Counted from the stretch's first letter, positions 17,864 to 27,627 are shown. The stretch is DNA of 64,000 bases from Thiomicrorhabdus sp. Milos-T2 (GCF_000702325.1 NZ_KL370891.1:1014917-1078916), one strand, 5' to 3'. Notes: generated by a model not told the origin, from the letters alone. Program-made: numbers and translations.

Positions 17864-19435
17864 TTAAAATAGGCTTAACTGATTATCTGGAACGGCTTGT
17901 TTCGCAGTGTTACCAGGCCTGGTAGTTTTACTTTTGGGCGTTTTAGAAGGTGTTTTTTTCGGCCTTTTAGCACGGCTACCATGGGTTATAAAAACGCTTT
18001 TAGCTTGTTGTCTGGCATTGGGATCTTTACGCAGAGTAGCCAGTTTGTTTTTAGCTCGTTTTGCGCTCTCATCAATGTCTACCAAGGGTGCAGGATAGTC
18101 TTGACCAATAAAAACCCCAAAATGGCTTTGCCACTCAATTGGCATAGTCCAAGGTTGGTGAATGTATTCCACTGGTACGGCTTGTAATTCTGGGCACCAG
18201 GTTTTAATGAAGAGACCCAAAGGGTCATGATCTTTACCTTGTTTTAACGGGCTGTAAACACGCATGGCATTAATCCCTGTAGTACCAGACTGCATTTGAA
18301 TTTGGCTGTAATGAATACCAGGTTCATAATCGGTAAAGAGTTGAGCTAAAGGTGGCGCGATTAAACGCCAATCTATCCAAAGTTGATAACTTGCAAACGA
18401 CACCACCATCGCACGCATTCTAAAAGGTAACCATCCAGTGACTCTTAGACTTCGCATACAAGCATCTATCATAGGTACGCCAGTTTGACCTTCTAACCAG
18501 GCCTGCAAGAACTCACCTGCACTAGGGTTGTCTAGTCGCAAATTTTCAGTAGCAGCGTGCAAGCAGTGCTTTTCCATCTGGGGTTCAGTTTCGAGTTTTT
18601 GCATAAAATGACTTTGCCAAAAACACCTTGAAATAAAGGCTGTTAACCCACGTTGTTGATTAACAGGGGCTTGAGTTTGCCTAAATTGTGCCGCTTGAAT
18701 AACTTCTCGGATAGACAGAGAACCCCACGTTAAGTGTGGGCTTAACCGTGAGGAGTTTTGTGGTGCTTTTATGGGGTTGGCGATATCAAAAAGATAGTGA
18801 CCTACTCGCTGGGTCAGAAAACGTTGCAATAGCTTTAAACCCAGGGAGCGCCCACCTTTTTGTATTTGCTCTTGTTCACAAATTGCAGAGGGTAATAACA
18901 AATAATTTGGTAGGGTAGTTTGTTCTTGAACAAAAGGTAACGCTTCTGGTTCCGGTAAGCAGGCCTGGTTAAAATGATGGTTAGCCTGGCTTTGCCAATA
19001 ATCACGCTGGCTTTTACCTCGATGAATAGGGTGTTGTTTAAATTCATACCAGGGAATGTCGTGGCTCTTTAACCAGGTAATAAGCTTTTGGTCTCGAGTA
19101 TAACTCCATAAGTTGCCCGTTTCTTGGTGGCTCCAAACGCCTGAAATTTGGTAGTGACTCTTGAGTTGTTTAAATACATCAATCACGTTGCCATACAATT
19201 GGATTAAAGGTTGTCCCAATCGGCTTAAGTCATGGTTTAGTTCGATTAAGCAGTCTTGAACAAACCGCCAATGGCGAAGACTGGCATCTTTTTGCGACCA
19301 TAGTTCAGGTTCAAAAATGTAAATAGGCAGAACCAAGCCTTTTTGTGCAGCCATATAAAGAGGTGCGTGATCCACGGTGCGTAAATCTCTTTTAAACCAA
19401 ACAAGTTGTATAGTCGGTTTTGTCATGGTGGTCAT
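17864..19435 (-). CDS. phrB: FAD-dependent cryptochrome/photolyase family protein (class I-like)
   Basis: The protein has an N-terminal Rossmann photolyase domain (LVWFKRDLRTVDHAPLYMAA, residues about 11-30) and a C-terminal FAD-binding domain with TGVPMIDACMRSLRVTGWLPFRMRAMVVSF and YSPLKQGKDHDPLG. It probably repairs cyclobutane pyrimidine dimers in a light-dependent way. The DYEPGIHYSQIQMQSGTTG stretch differs from the usual DYDPA.NNGGWQW of class I enzymes, so a cryptochrome-like or subgroup activity is possible. The C-terminal 50 residues are basic and proline-rich. It is first in the operon with DUF2256 and the Fe-S photolyase. Start at 19435 is plausible; the third Met-Thr position (M4) is an alternative. 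Confidence 0.88.
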   Translation of the reverse strand: MTTMTKPTIQLVWFKRDLRTVDHAPLYMAAQKGLVLPIYIFEPELWSQKDASLRHWRFVQDCLIELNHDLSRLGQPLIQLYGNVIDVFKQLKSHYQISGVWSHQETGNLWSYTRDQKLITWLKSHDIPWYEFKQHPIHRGKSQRDYWQSQANHHFNQACLPEPEALPFVQEQTTLPNYLLLPSAICEQEQIQKGGRSLGLKLLQRFLTQRVGHYLFDIANPIKAPQNSSRLSPHLTWGSLSIREVIQAAQFRQTQAPVNQQRGLTAFISRCFWQSHFMQKLETEPQMEKHCLHAATENLRLDNPSAGEFLQAWLEGQTGVPMIDACMRSLRVTGWLPFRMRAMVVSFASYQLWIDWRLIAPPLAQLFTDYEPGIHYSQIQMQSGTTGINAMRVYSPLKQGKDHDPLGLFIKTWCPELQAVPVEYIHQPWTMPIEWQSHFGVFIGQDYPAPLVDIDESAKRAKNKLATLRKDPNARQQAKSVFITHGSRAKRPKKTPSKTPKSKTTRPGNTAKQAVPDNQLSLF

Positions 19436-19682
19436 CTTAGCGTTATGGCGAATTACTCAGGGTTTGCCTTTTAAAAATCCACAAACCGTGTGCTTGTAAA
19501 AGAAAAGTACAATAATTATACTTTATTTATACCATAGTTTTACAAAGGTTGTTTAAATAGCGTTTTATTAATTGATATAGGCGTGCTAAACTTTCTTTGA
19601 AGTCTTGTTATTTAATGGCGCATTTAAACTGTTTAAAGTGTATTTTAATCACGACTTTTTATATAAATCAGGGGGTCAAAAA

Positions 19683-20609
19683 ATGGGTTCGAAATTTAAG
19701 TTCAGTTCTTTATCAGCGCTATTTGCCGTGGCTTTTTTAGGTTTAGCCGCACCAATGCATTTAGCTTTTGCGGGTTCAGAAAACACCGCCAGTGGTGCGC
19801 CAATTTATGTGAGCGATGTCGGCTTTGCAACACCAGAATCGGTTGAATATTATGCAGGTGAAGATGTTTATTTAGTGGCTAATATTAATGGCAGCCCCTT
19901 TGCTAAAGATGATAACGGTTTTATTTCTAAAATCTCTCCAGACGGTGATGTACTTGAGCTTAAGTGGTTAGATGGAGCGGCAACAAACATTGCTTTAAAT
20001 GCGCCAAAAGGGATGCAAATCATGGGCAATCGATTGTTGATTGCAGATATTGATAAATTACGTGTATTTGATTTGCCATCGGGTAAGCAGTTAGCAGATA
20101 TTGCTGTTGAAGGTGCTAGCTTTTTAAATGGTTTATCGATGGCCGACCAAAATAGCGTGTATGTAACCGACATGGGGGTTGCTCCAGGGTTTAAAAGCTC
20201 GGGAACAGACGCAATTTATCAAATTGGTTTAGATGGTCAAGTTTCTACACTGGTTAAAACTACAAAGCTTAATAAACCCAATGGTATCGCCGCACATAAT
20301 GGTGGTGTAATCATTGGTACATTCGGTAGTGGTAAGTTAGTTTTTATGGACGATAAAGGAGAAACCCAATCAATAATGACTTTAGAAGGGGGTCGTTTAG
20401 ATGGTCTTTTGAGTCTTGATGATGGCTCGATTATTACTTCAAGCTGGGAAACTTCAAAGGTTTATCGTATTGCTTCAGACAAAAGCGTTACTAAGGTTAT
20501 TGATGGCTTGAAATCTCCTGCAGACCTTGGTTTAGATACAAAACGCAATCGAGTGTTGATTCCATTGTTTAAAGGTAATGAATTAGTGATTAAGCCATTA
20601 AACAAATAG
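19683..20609 (+). CDS. Secreted SMP-30/NHL-type beta-propeller protein
   Basis: The 308-aa product has a signal peptide (MGSKFKFSSLSALFAVAFLGL, cleavage near AFAGS). Propeller repeats follow, with phrases such as PESVEYYAGEDVYLVANI, APKGMQIMGNRLLIADID and KPNGIAAHNGGVIIGTFGSGKL, like SMP-30/gluconolactonase/LRE proteins. It is therefore probably periplasmic; the substrate is unknown. I chose ATG 19683, preceded by AGGGGG about 9 bases away; the longer frame from 19605 adds 26 residues ahead of the signal peptide. It is divergent from the photolyase operon across about 250 bases. Confidence 0.75.
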   Translation: MGSKFKFSSLSALFAVAFLGLAAPMHLAFAGSENTASGAPIYVSDVGFATPESVEYYAGEDVYLVANINGSPFAKDDNGFISKISPDGDVLELKWLDGAATNIALNAPKGMQIMGNRLLIADIDKLRVFDLPSGKQLADIAVEGASFLNGLSMADQNSVYVTDMGVAPGFKSSGTDAIYQIGLDGQVSTLVKTTKLNKPNGIAAHNGGVIIGTFGSGKLVFMDDKGETQSIMTLEGGRLDGLLSLDDGSIITSSWETSKVYRIASDKSVTKVIDGLKSPADLGLDTKRNRVLIPLFKGNELVIKPLNK

Positions 20610-20677
20610 CTTTATTTGCACTAAAAAAATTAATATGAAACCCAGCATTCAATGGAATGACTTGGTTTTTTAAAGTA

Positions 20678-20773
20678 TTACATACTTACTATATCATCAA
20701 CTTTTATCCACCACCCATGTCCTTCAATATTAGCCGCTTTAAAATGCGTCAAACTTTGCAATGGTTTTGGCAT
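20678..20773 (-). pseudogene. Short protein-like fragment downstream of the HlyD gene
   Basis: A 31-codon reverse frame reads MPKPLQSLTHFKAANIEGHG then WWIKVDDIVSM. The frame stays open further upstream without a start, into the HlyD 3' end. The composition looks like real protein, but no family is recognised and there is no ribosome-binding site. It is most likely the broken end of a lost gene, or a chance frame. Confidence 0.2.
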
Positions 20774-20801
20774 GTCTTTAATAAGACTGCCAATTTGTTT
20801 A

Positions 20802-22025
20802 TTAATGGGTTGAACGTTCTTTAATATTTACGCCATCTTCTACCGCATCACTAGGGTGGTTGATTATTTTTTCGCCTTCTACCAGGCCTGTTAATATTTG
20901 CACGGTTAAACCATTTCTTTGTCCAATGTTAACTGACTGTCTTATTGCTTTATTGGCTTCTTTTTTAAATACAGCCCAGCCGTTTTGATAACGAAATAGC
21001 GCGCTTTCAGGTATTTGCAGTACGTTGTCTTCATGCCATAAGATAAATTTGGCTTCTACTCGGTAACCATCCCCTAAGCGTTGCCACTGTTTGGTTGGCG
21101 AGGTAAAGCTGCAGATAACCCAAACACGCTGTTCTTCAACACCTAACGCAGAAACTTTTGTAAATCCAATGGGTTCTATTAACTTAACCACACCTTTAAG
21201 CGGTTGAGCTCCGCCCCAACGGTCAAAGAGTACGGTCATGCCGGGTTTGATTTTAACGGCATCAGCGGAGAGTAGGTCAACCTCTACCTCTAAGGCGGTT
21301 GGATCTCCCACTTCTAGTAACGCTTGTCCGGTTGTTACTGGGCCTTCGCATTGGCGGGTGACTTTTAGAATTTTACCTGTAATTGGCGATTTGACGGCAA
21401 CACGATCTACGTTTTGTTTTTGTGGTTTAGCCGCCGAATATTCTAGCGTGGTAAGTGCGGCTTGTAGTTCAAAGTTAGCAACTTCAACAGCAAACTTAGC
21501 TGAACGTTGTTGTGAATTTGCGGTAATGGTTGCAGTTTTGGCTTCATCAAAAGTTTCTTGTGAAATAAGGCCTTTTTGTAAAAGAGGTTTAAAACGTTGT
21601 ACTTTTTCTTGTGCTAATTTAGCGGTAGCTTGGCTAGCAATAGCTTGTTGTTTGGCTGATTGTAAAGATGCTCTTGCAGCCATGACTTGAGCCTCTGCTT
21701 GTGCACGGCTTCGGGCATCTAATACTTGAGATTCAAGAGGGGTTATGGCTAAAAGGTTTTGCCCTTGAGTGACGTTATCACCTACATTTAAATGCATGCG
21801 ACAGGTCATGCCATTAACTGGGGAACTGATTACATAGCGATCAATAACGCGGGTTTTTCCATCTTCTTGAATGGTAATCGTCAGCGGGGCTTTTTTTACC
21901 GTTGTCGTTTCTACCATAATGGGTTTAGGCCAAAATCCCCAAATAAGTAATCCAATCAATAAAACGACCGTAATTAAAACGCCAGGGTGATTAAACAAGG
22001 GGGTATTGCGTAATGACATCTTCAT
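20802..22025 (-). CDS. HlyD-family periplasmic adaptor (membrane fusion protein)
   Basis: The 407-aa protein has one N-terminal membrane anchor (about 14-30), a lipoyl half-motif (VISPVNGMTCRMHLNVGDNVTQGQ), a long alpha-helical hairpin (about 95-185), a second lipoyl half (VKSPITGKILKV) and a C-terminal beta-barrel (ILWHEDNVLQIPESALFRYQ). It would link the FtsX-type permease encoded just upstream to the outer membrane or periplasm. It is 16 bases after the permease gene and last in the exporter operon. The substrate cannot be deduced; no TolC-like gene is adjacent. Confidence 0.88.
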   Translation of the reverse strand: MKMSLRNTPLFNHPGVLITVVLLIGLLIWGFWPKPIMVETTTVKKAPLTITIQEDGKTRVIDRYVISSPVNGMTCRMHLNVGDNVTQGQNLLAITPLESQVLDARSRAQAEAQVMAARASLQSAKQQAIASQATAKLAQEKVQRFKPLLQKGLISQETFDEAKTATITANSQQRSAKFAVEVANFELQAALTTLEYSAAKPQKQNVDRVAVKSPITGKILKVTRQCEGPVTTGQALLEVGDPTALEVEVDLLSADAVKIKPGMTVLFDRWGGAQPLKGVVKLIEPIGFTKVSALGVEEQRVWVICSFTSPTKQWQRLGDGYRVEAKFILWHEDNVLQIPESALFRYQNGWAVFKKEANKAIRQSVNIGQRNGLTVQILTGLVEGEKIINHPSDAVEDGVNIKERSTH

Positions 22026-22041
22026 AGTAAATTTCTCAAGT

Positions 22042-24405
22042 TTATTCTTTGGCTTTTAATACCGCTACCATATCAAGGTGCGCTAAATTTCGCCATATCA
22101 TTAAGGCTGAAAGTAGTGATGAAACAATCACGACTAGTGCTGCAGTGGCATAAACATTGTTTTCTAAAACAAAAGGGATGCGATATAAATCGCTATCAAA
22201 CTTCATTGCAAGATAAGCACAAAATCCGTTACCAATTAAAAAACCAATGGGGATTGCAAATAGGGTAATGATTGCCTGCTCACCTAAAAGAATATAAGCA
22301 ATTTCGCTACGACGTAATCCTAGCACTCGCAAACTCGCCAATTCTCGGTTACGCTCGGATAAAGCAATGCGCATACTGTTATAAACCACACCAAAAGCGA
22401 TGCTTCCACCCAATAAGGTAGAAACAAAGCTAAAGAGCAATATGGTGTCATTCATGGTTTGGTAAAAGCTTTTAATGGCCGACTTTTGTTCCACTACACC
22501 CACCACTTTAGGCATATTGGTTAGGTCTTTATAGACCTGTTTTTGATATTTTTCATCTACTTTTAAATAGGTTCCTGAAATGACATCGCCTTCTTTAAGC
22601 AGTCTGTTTAAAGTGTGGCGTTGCATATAAACATTGAGACCTAAATACTCTTTGGCAGTACCCACCACGGGGACCTGTAATATTGGGCGGTTGCCCTCTA
22701 AAACTTTTATGGTAAGAGTGTCACCAACCTTTATATGTAATTGCTGTGATAAATAGTCGGTAATGATTACACCTTGCTCAGGCACTTTAATGGGTTTAAG
22801 TTCACTGTCTAACAATTTGGTTAATACTTGATTAGGTTCAACCCCTTTTACAGAGGTTCTATAAGAGCGGTGTTCAAAGGTTAAGTTAGCCGATATATTG
22901 CGAAACCCCTCGGCTAATTCTACGCCTTGTATGTTTTTTACAGAATAAAGTGAACGGGTTGAGGTGGGCTCGGTGTATAAAGCCATTAAGTCTTCGTGTT
23001 GGCTCATATTATATTGCACGTCTAACATCTTATTAATCGCACCTTTTTGAAAACCACTTACCATCATAATTCCACAGGCCAAACTAATCCCAATCGTTGT
23101 TAAAAAAGACTTAACTGGATGGCGTTCTAAATGGCGTAAAATCATACGAGAAGATTGAGAAAAGTGCGTTTGTATTCCCAATTTTTCAATTAGCGTTGGG
23201 CGATAAGTCATCGGTTGTTCTGGTCGCATACCTTGTGCAGGTGATAAACGTATCGCATTATTTACGGCATATAACGTGCCCATTAATGCAACGCCAAAAC
23301 TCACTAGGGTAGCCGATGCAATGACCTCTGGTTTAAGTAAATAATGCATATAAGGTAAGCTAAAGATATTCATGTAAAGTCCGCTTAAACCTTTTCCCAT
23401 CCAAATACCTAAAGCAATTCCGAGTATTACGCCAATAGTAACAATCATTAACACCAGCTTGCTGTAATGCATGCCCACAGCGATATTGCTATAACCAAAG
23501 GCTTTAAGCGTTGCGATTTGTTCCCTCTCAAGTGCAATTAAACGGCTAATGACAACATTTAATAAAAACGCGGCTACCCCTAAAAAAATAATAGGAAATA
23601 GAGTCGCCATATTTTTTAATTGTTTAAGTTCTTGGCTTAAATAACGGTTGGAGAGTTGATCTTTTCGTGAGTAAGCGCCAATACCCCCGTAAGGGGCGAG
23701 TAGGTTATCTAGTTCATCAATAACATCTTGAAGGTTGGTGCCTTTAGTTACCGTTAAACTAATATCGTTAAATGCACCGGTCATATCATAAGCACTTGCT
23801 AAAGGTGTGCGAGCCATCCACATAACACCATAACTTTTATAGTCAGGGAACATTGCTCCAGGTGCAATTTGATAGATATATTCGGGCGATAGTCCAGTGC
23901 CTGCAATAGTCAGCGATTTATTGCGACCATTGATATTTGCTTTAAGTTTATCTCCGGGTTTGAGTTGGTGGGCATCTGCAAATTCTTGGCTAATAATGAT
24001 TTGATTATCACGATTAGGTTCTAAGGGCTGACCATCTTCTAGGTAGATTTGGTTAAGCAGGCTCTTTTTCTTATCGGGTTCAGAAATAATGTGCCCGCTC
24101 ACCGGATCATCATAGCCAGCAATATCAAGGTTTACATAAGTAACTACTCGGGTTTCGACTTTATCTACACCTGGTATATCCTCAATACGTTTTACCAATG
24201 AGATAGGCGCGCGTTTTAACGAGGCAAAGACATCCGCAAAGTGATTGTCTTGATAATAATTTTCACGAGTTTCATAGAGTGAGTGGTAAGTACTGAAAAA
24301 AGTGATAAAAATAGCAACACCACCGATAATGACCATTGCAATTGCCATGGCTTGCATCCGCATATTCCAGAGCTCTCGCCAAAGCTTTATATCAATTGCA
24401 TTCAT
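22042..24405 (-). CDS. ABC transporter permease with two FtsX domains
   Basis: At 787 aa it has an N-terminal membrane segment (about 15-35), a periplasmic MacB-like core, three membrane helices (about 265-395) forming one FtsX domain, a second periplasmic core and a second FtsX domain near the C-terminus. This duplicated ten-helix layout is typical of DevC/YbbP-type permeases. ATG 24405 is preferred because TGAGG lies 7 bases upstream; the frame opens at a TTG at 24417 directly after the ATPase stop. It is the middle gene of ATPase-permease-HlyD. Confidence 0.88.
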   Translation of the reverse strand: MNAIDIKLWRELWNMRMQAMAIAMVIIGGVAIFITFFSTYHSLYETRENYYQDNHFADVFASLKRAPISLVKRIEDIPGVDKVETRVVTYVNLDIAGYDDPVSGHIISEPDKKKSLLNQIYLEDGQPLEPNRDNQIIISQEFADAHQLKPGDKLKANINGRNKSLTIAGTGLSPEYIYQIAPGAMFPDYKSYGVMWMARTPLASAYDMTGAFNDISLTVTKGTNLQDVIDELDNLLAPYGGIGAYSRKDQLSNRYLSQELKQLKNMATLFPIIFLGVAAFLLNVVISRLIALEREQIATLKAFGYSNIAVGMHYSKLVLMIVTIGVILGIALGIWMGKGLSGLYMNIFSLPYMHYLLKPEVIASATLVSFGVALMGTLYAVNNAIRLSPAQGMRPEQPMTYRPTLIEKLGIQTHFSQSSRMILRHLERHPVKSFLTTIGISLACGIMMVSGFQKGAINKMLDVQYNMSQHEDLMALYTEPTSTRSLYSVKNIQGVELAEGFRNISANLTFEHRSYRTSVKGVEPNQVLTKLLDSELKPIKVPEQGVIITDYLSQQLHIKVGDTLTIKVLEGNRPILQVPVVGTAKEYLGLNVYMQRHTLNRLLKEGDVISGTYLKVDEKYQKQVYKDLTNMPKVVGVVEQKSAIKSFYQTMNDTILLFSFVSTLLGGSIAFGVVYNSMRIALSERNRELASLRVLGLRRSEIAYILLGEQAIITLFAIPIGFLIGNGFCAYLAMKFDSDLYRIPFVLENNVYATAALVVIVSSLLSALMIWRNLAHLDMVAVLKAKE

Positions 24406-24417
24406 GGTTAACCTCAA

Positions 24418-25203
24418 TTACCAGCTTAAATCTTTAGGTGATATTAAGGTTTTATTGGTATGAATATCTGTGATTTGACCATCGGATAAGCTAATGACTC
24501 GATTAGCCATTTGAGCAATTCCCGCATTATGAGTAATGACAGCTGTAGTGGTACCTAATTCTTGATTTACACGTTGTAATGCTTCTAATACTTTAATGCC
24601 TGTTTTTGAATCTAATGCACCAGTCGGTTCATCACACAATAACACATCTGGGTTTTTAGCAATGGCACGAGCAATGGCAACACGCTGTTGTTCCCCCCCA
24701 GAAAGTTGTGCCGGAAAGTGGTCAAAACGCTCACCTAAGCCAACTAATTCTAAGGCTTGTTCAGGTGTCATCGGTGCTTTCGCTATTTCAGTAACAACGG
24801 CTACATTTTCACGAGCAGTTAGGCTAGGAATTAAGTTATAGAATTGAAAAACAAAGCCCACGTTAAAGCGTCTATATTCAGTAAGTTGGTGCTCCGAAGC
24901 CGCGCTTAAATCAATGATTTCATCTTTATCATCCAAAACCTTGTGATAAATAACCGACCCTTTTGTGGGGGTATCTAATCCGCCTAAAATATTTAAAAGC
25001 GTTGACTTACCACTGCCAGATGGACCTAGTAAAACGGAGAGTTCACCCTCATAAAGTTTAAGATCTACACCGCGCAAAGCATGCACCTGTACCTCACCCA
25101 TTTGATAGATTTTAGTTATGCCTTCTAGCTCAAATACCACTTCTTTCTCTATAGACTGAGAAAGTTGGTTATTTTCTGATATCTGGGTTTGGGTCGATTG
25201 CAT
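24418..25203 (-). CDS. ABC transporter ATP-binding protein (LolD/MacB type)
   Basis: The 261-aa cytoplasmic ATPase has Walker [10 protein letters not shown] at 60-68, signature LSGGEQQR, Walker [12 protein letters not shown] and the H-loop ITHN. An N-terminal extension of about 25 residues precedes the domain. The family powers mechanotransmission exporters (MacB, LolCDE, YbbA). It is first in the operon and followed 12 bases later by the permease. Confidence 0.92.
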   Translation of the reverse strand: MQSTQTQISENNQLSQSIEKEVVFELEGITKIYQMGEVQVHALRGVDLKLYEGELSVLLGPSGSGKSTLLNILGGLDTPTKGSVIYHKVLDDKDEIIDLSAASEHQLTEYRRFNVGFVFQFYNLIPSLTARENVAVVTEIAKAPMTPEQALELVGLGERFDHFPAQLSGGEQQRVAIARAIAKNPDVLLCDEPTGALDSKTGIKVLEALQRVNQELGTTTAVITHNAGIAQMANRVISLSDGQITDIHTNKTLISPKDLSW

Positions 25204-25436
25204 ATTGGTCGCCGTTGCAGTTAGGTTAATTAACTCTTTAAGTTAAGTATATATCACTTAAAATTAACGAAAAAGAAAATCAACTCTCTAGAGACTTTAA
25301 GACTTAATACAAATCATTTTTTGCTAGCAAGCTGCAAATAAGGTGGGGGGAGTTAGTAACAAAGAATTTAAATGTTCGCACACAACATCAATGCGGTATA
25401 AAGGCTTAGTTGGTTTAAAATCCCAGGCCTGTTAAC

Positions 25437-25697
25437 TTAGGCTTTAGGTTGGTTTAAAATCTTGTGTAGCCAGTAATGTTTAATTTTTTCCCATAAAGGT
25501 TTACCCATTAATAATATAGCAATATAAAAAGTCACTTCACCCATTATGATTAAGGCGGTAATCATGCCAGCCATTTCTGCAATACCAAACTCTAAAAAAG
25601 GGATAATAAAAACTAGCATCCAAGCGATAGTAGAAATAGCAATTAGCGTGTAAGCTAACGGCTTAATAAAAGGTGAAAAACGTGCTTTTAATGTCAT
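25437..25697 (-). CDS. Small two-helix membrane protein (transporter-suffix-domain-like)
   Basis: This 86-aa protein has two hydrophobic segments (about 13-35 and 42-65) joined by a short loop, then a basic amphipathic tail (WEKIKHYWLHKIL). The AWMLVFIIPFLE ... GEVTFYIAILLMGKPL pattern resembles the small proteins annotated as transporter suffix domain-containing. No function is established. It is divergent from the arylesterase gene by about 32 bases. A CCAGGCCTG half-variant lies just downstream at about 25422. Confidence 0.5.
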   Translation of the reverse strand: MTLKARFSPFIKPLAYTLIAISTIAWMLVFIIPFLEFGIAEMAGMITALIIMGEVTFYIAILLMGKPLWEKIKHYWLHKILNQPKA

Positions 25698-25729
25698 ATG
25701 ATTAAATCTACATCTAATTGGTAAATAAA

Positions 25730-26362
25730 ATGAAAATGAATACTATACCAGCAGGCCTGGTAACGTTGGTTTTAAGCATTGTTACAACTGTCTTGTTATT
25801 ATCATCTTGTAGTCAGGCTAAATTGCCCGTATTACAATCAGAGGATGTTGTTGTGGCTTTTGGCGATAGTTTAACCGTTGGTTACGGTGTGCAAAAAAAC
25901 CAAAGTTATCCTAGTGTTTTAGCCAAAATGACTGGGTTGAATATTATTAATTCAGGTATTTCGGGTGAAACCACCCAGCAAGGATTAGCTCGTCTTTCTA
26001 AGGTTTTAGTGGAATATAAACCCCATTTAGTGATTCTATTAGAAGGTGGAAATGATGTTCTTCAAAAAGTTCCAGAGTCTCAAATAAAAGCCAATCTAGC
26101 TCGCATGATTAGTATGATTCAAAACAGTGGTTCTGCCGTTTTATTGGTGGGCGTGCCGGAGAAAAAACTCTTTGGTAGTTCGCTAGAGTTGTATTCAGAA
26201 TTAGCCAATCAATTTAATATACCGCTCGAAGAAGATATTGTGGCTGATCTAATCAAACGACCATCCATGAAATCAGACTATGTTCATTTTAATGCTCAAG
26301 GCTACCAAGCATTGGCGCAAGCCATACACAAACAGTTAAAAAGTAGCGGAGCCATTCACTAG
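25730..26362 (+). CDS. GDSL-type arylesterase/lysophospholipase (TesA-like lipoprotein)
   Basis: The serine hydrolase has block I FGDSLTVGYG (nucleophile S47), block II NSGISGETTQQGL, block III LEGGNDVLQ and a C-terminal DYVHFNAQG carrying the Asp/His pair. The N-terminus is a hydrophobic signal ending in LLLSSC, a lipobox with C27, so it is probably an envelope lipoprotein rather than a soluble TesA. I chose ATG 25730; the open frame begins at a TTG 12 bases earlier. The second Met (25736) is also possible. A palindrome variant AGGCCTGGTAAC lies in the signal-peptide codons. Confidence 0.85.
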   Translation: MKMNTIPAGLVTLVLSIVTTVLLLSSCSQAKLPVLQSEDVVVAFGDSLTVGYGVQKNQSYPSVLAKMTGLNIINSGISGETTQQGLARLSKVLVEYKPHLVILLEGGNDVLQKVPESQIKANLARMISMIQNSGSAVLLVGVPEKKLFGSSLELYSELANQFNIPLEEDIVADLIKRPSMKSDYVHFNAQGYQALAQAIHKQLKSSGAIH

Positions 26363-26452
26363 ACTATAATTTACTATACGAAATTAGAAAAATGGAATTA
26401 TAGCAAACAGAATTAGAACAAACAGAGCGCAAAGGTCTTATTAAATATAAAA

Positions 26453-26929
26453 ATGAAAACGAAATTAATCACCAAACAAGGCTTTAAAAAACTTCAAGAT
26501 GAACTGGATGAACTTTGGCGTAAAGAACGTCCAGCCGTTACTAAAATAGTAACTTGGGCCGCCAGCCTGGGCGACCGCTCAGAAAATGCAGACTACCAAT
26601 ACAATAAACGCCGTTTACGAGAGATAGACCGCAGAGTGCGATTTTTACGTAAGTTTTTAGAAGAAGTAAAAATTGTAGAATACAGCTCGCAACAGGACGG
26701 CAAAGTGTTTTTTGGTGCCTGGATAGAGCTAGAAGACGAAGAAGGTAATATCCTTAACGTTAGAATTGTAGGCCCAGAAGAAATCTATGGAGCAAAAGAC
26801 TATATATCCATTGATTCACCCATGGCCAGGGCCTGCATTGGCAAAGCGGTAGATGACGAAGTCATTGTCAGTTTGCCAACAGGCAAAAAAACTTGGTTTG
26901 TGAACGATATTAGTTACAACCCAGAATAA
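26453..26929 (+). CDS. greB: Transcription elongation factor GreB
   Basis: GreB binds the RNA polymerase secondary channel and stimulates cleavage of backtracked transcripts. The N-terminal coiled coil carries the acidic tip GDRSENADYQYNKRRLREIDRRVRFL typical of GreB, and the C-terminal FKBP-like domain contains VGPEEIYGAKDYISIDSPMARACIGKAVDDEV. At 158 aa the length is exact. It stands alone after the arylesterase gene, with an AT-rich leader. Confidence 0.96.
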   Translation: MKTKLITKQGFKKLQDELDELWRKERPAVTKIVTWAASLGDRSENADYQYNKRRLREIDRRVRFLRKFLEEVKIVEYSSQQDGKVFFGAWIELEDEEGNILNVRIVGPEEIYGAKDYISIDSPMARACIGKAVDDEVIVSLPTGKKTWFVNDISYNPE

Positions 26930-27023
26930 TCATTTAATTCAACTGAATTTGGCTTGGATTTTGGTTAACTAAGTTTGGCTAAAACATTATGTAATTCAAA
27001 TTGTTAAGTTTGATAATGCAAGC

Positions 27024-27037
27024 TACCAGGCCTGGTA
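27024..27037. repeat. Intergenic palindrome TACCAGGCCTGGTA
   Basis: This is a perfect 14-bp copy of the recurrent palindrome, in the greB to AhpD-like gap. See the finding on its frequency. Confidence 0.95.
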
Positions 27038-27149
27038 GATTTACAAAATCAGGTACATAAAAAGTTCATATAATAAATCAGCTAGAGCAGTATAGTAATT
27101 ATTAAATAGGTTTTTTAGGCTTTAATTTCAAGTAAGAAGGATTTGTAAA

Positions 27150-27476
27150 ATGGAAAGACTACAAGAAACTGGCGCCATGATGGGGCGTCTTATGAAGGAT
27201 ATGCCAAAACAACTACAGAGTTTTGGAGCCTTTGTAAAAGGGGCAGAAGCGGATGGTGCGCTCGACGAAAAAACTAAACACTTAATGCTTTTATCCTTAG
27301 GTGTCGCATTTCAATGTTCTTGGTGTATTGCCTTGCACGTTAAAGGAAGTGTTGATTCAGGTTCAACCAAAGAAGAAATTCTTGAAGCGGCCATGATGGC
27401 GGTGGTAATGGGTGGCGGCCCCAAGTTGATGTACATTGAAGTGGTTTACGAAGAGTTAGATAAGTATTTTAGCTAG
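27150..27476 (+). CDS. AhpD-like carboxymuconolactone decarboxylase family protein
   Basis: The 108-aa helical protein has the family core LMLLSLGVAFQCSWCIALHVKGS with C56, C59 and H63, the redox-active CxxC-x3-H of AhpD-like peroxidase partners. It could take part in peroxide or thiol metabolism. No peroxidase gene is next to it. The ATG is preceded by AGAAGGA. A terminator follows at 27534. Confidence 0.85.
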   Translation: MERLQETGAMMGRLMKDMPKQLQSFGAFVKGAEADGALDEKTKHLMLLSLGVAFQCSWCIALHVKGSVDSGSTKEEILEAAMMAVVMGGGPKLMYIEVVYEELDKYFS

Positions 27477-27533
27477 GTATTTTAGCTAAAACTTGTTAAA
27501 TTGAATGTCTCGAAGATTAAAGTAATCAAAGTG

Positions 27534-27570
27534 AAAGGGCTGTATACATATGTGTTACAGCCCTTTTTTA
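27534..27570 (+). terminator. Rho-independent terminator after the AhpD-like gene
   Basis: AAAGGGCTGTA and TACAGCCCTTT, interrupted by one base, pair across a short loop and are followed by a T tract. Confidence 0.85.
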
Positions 27571-27627
27571 TTATCTCGGTTTAAAGATTAAGAAGATTAA
27601 TAAGATTAAGTGGTCAAAGCCGTTTTT

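Noticed and set aside
19500-19550. AT-rich near-palindrome GTACAATAATTATAC upstream of the photolyase operon, as a light-regulator (LitR/CarH-like) operator
   Set aside because: It is only a weak symmetry in AT-rich DNA and no MerR-type regulator gene is nearby.
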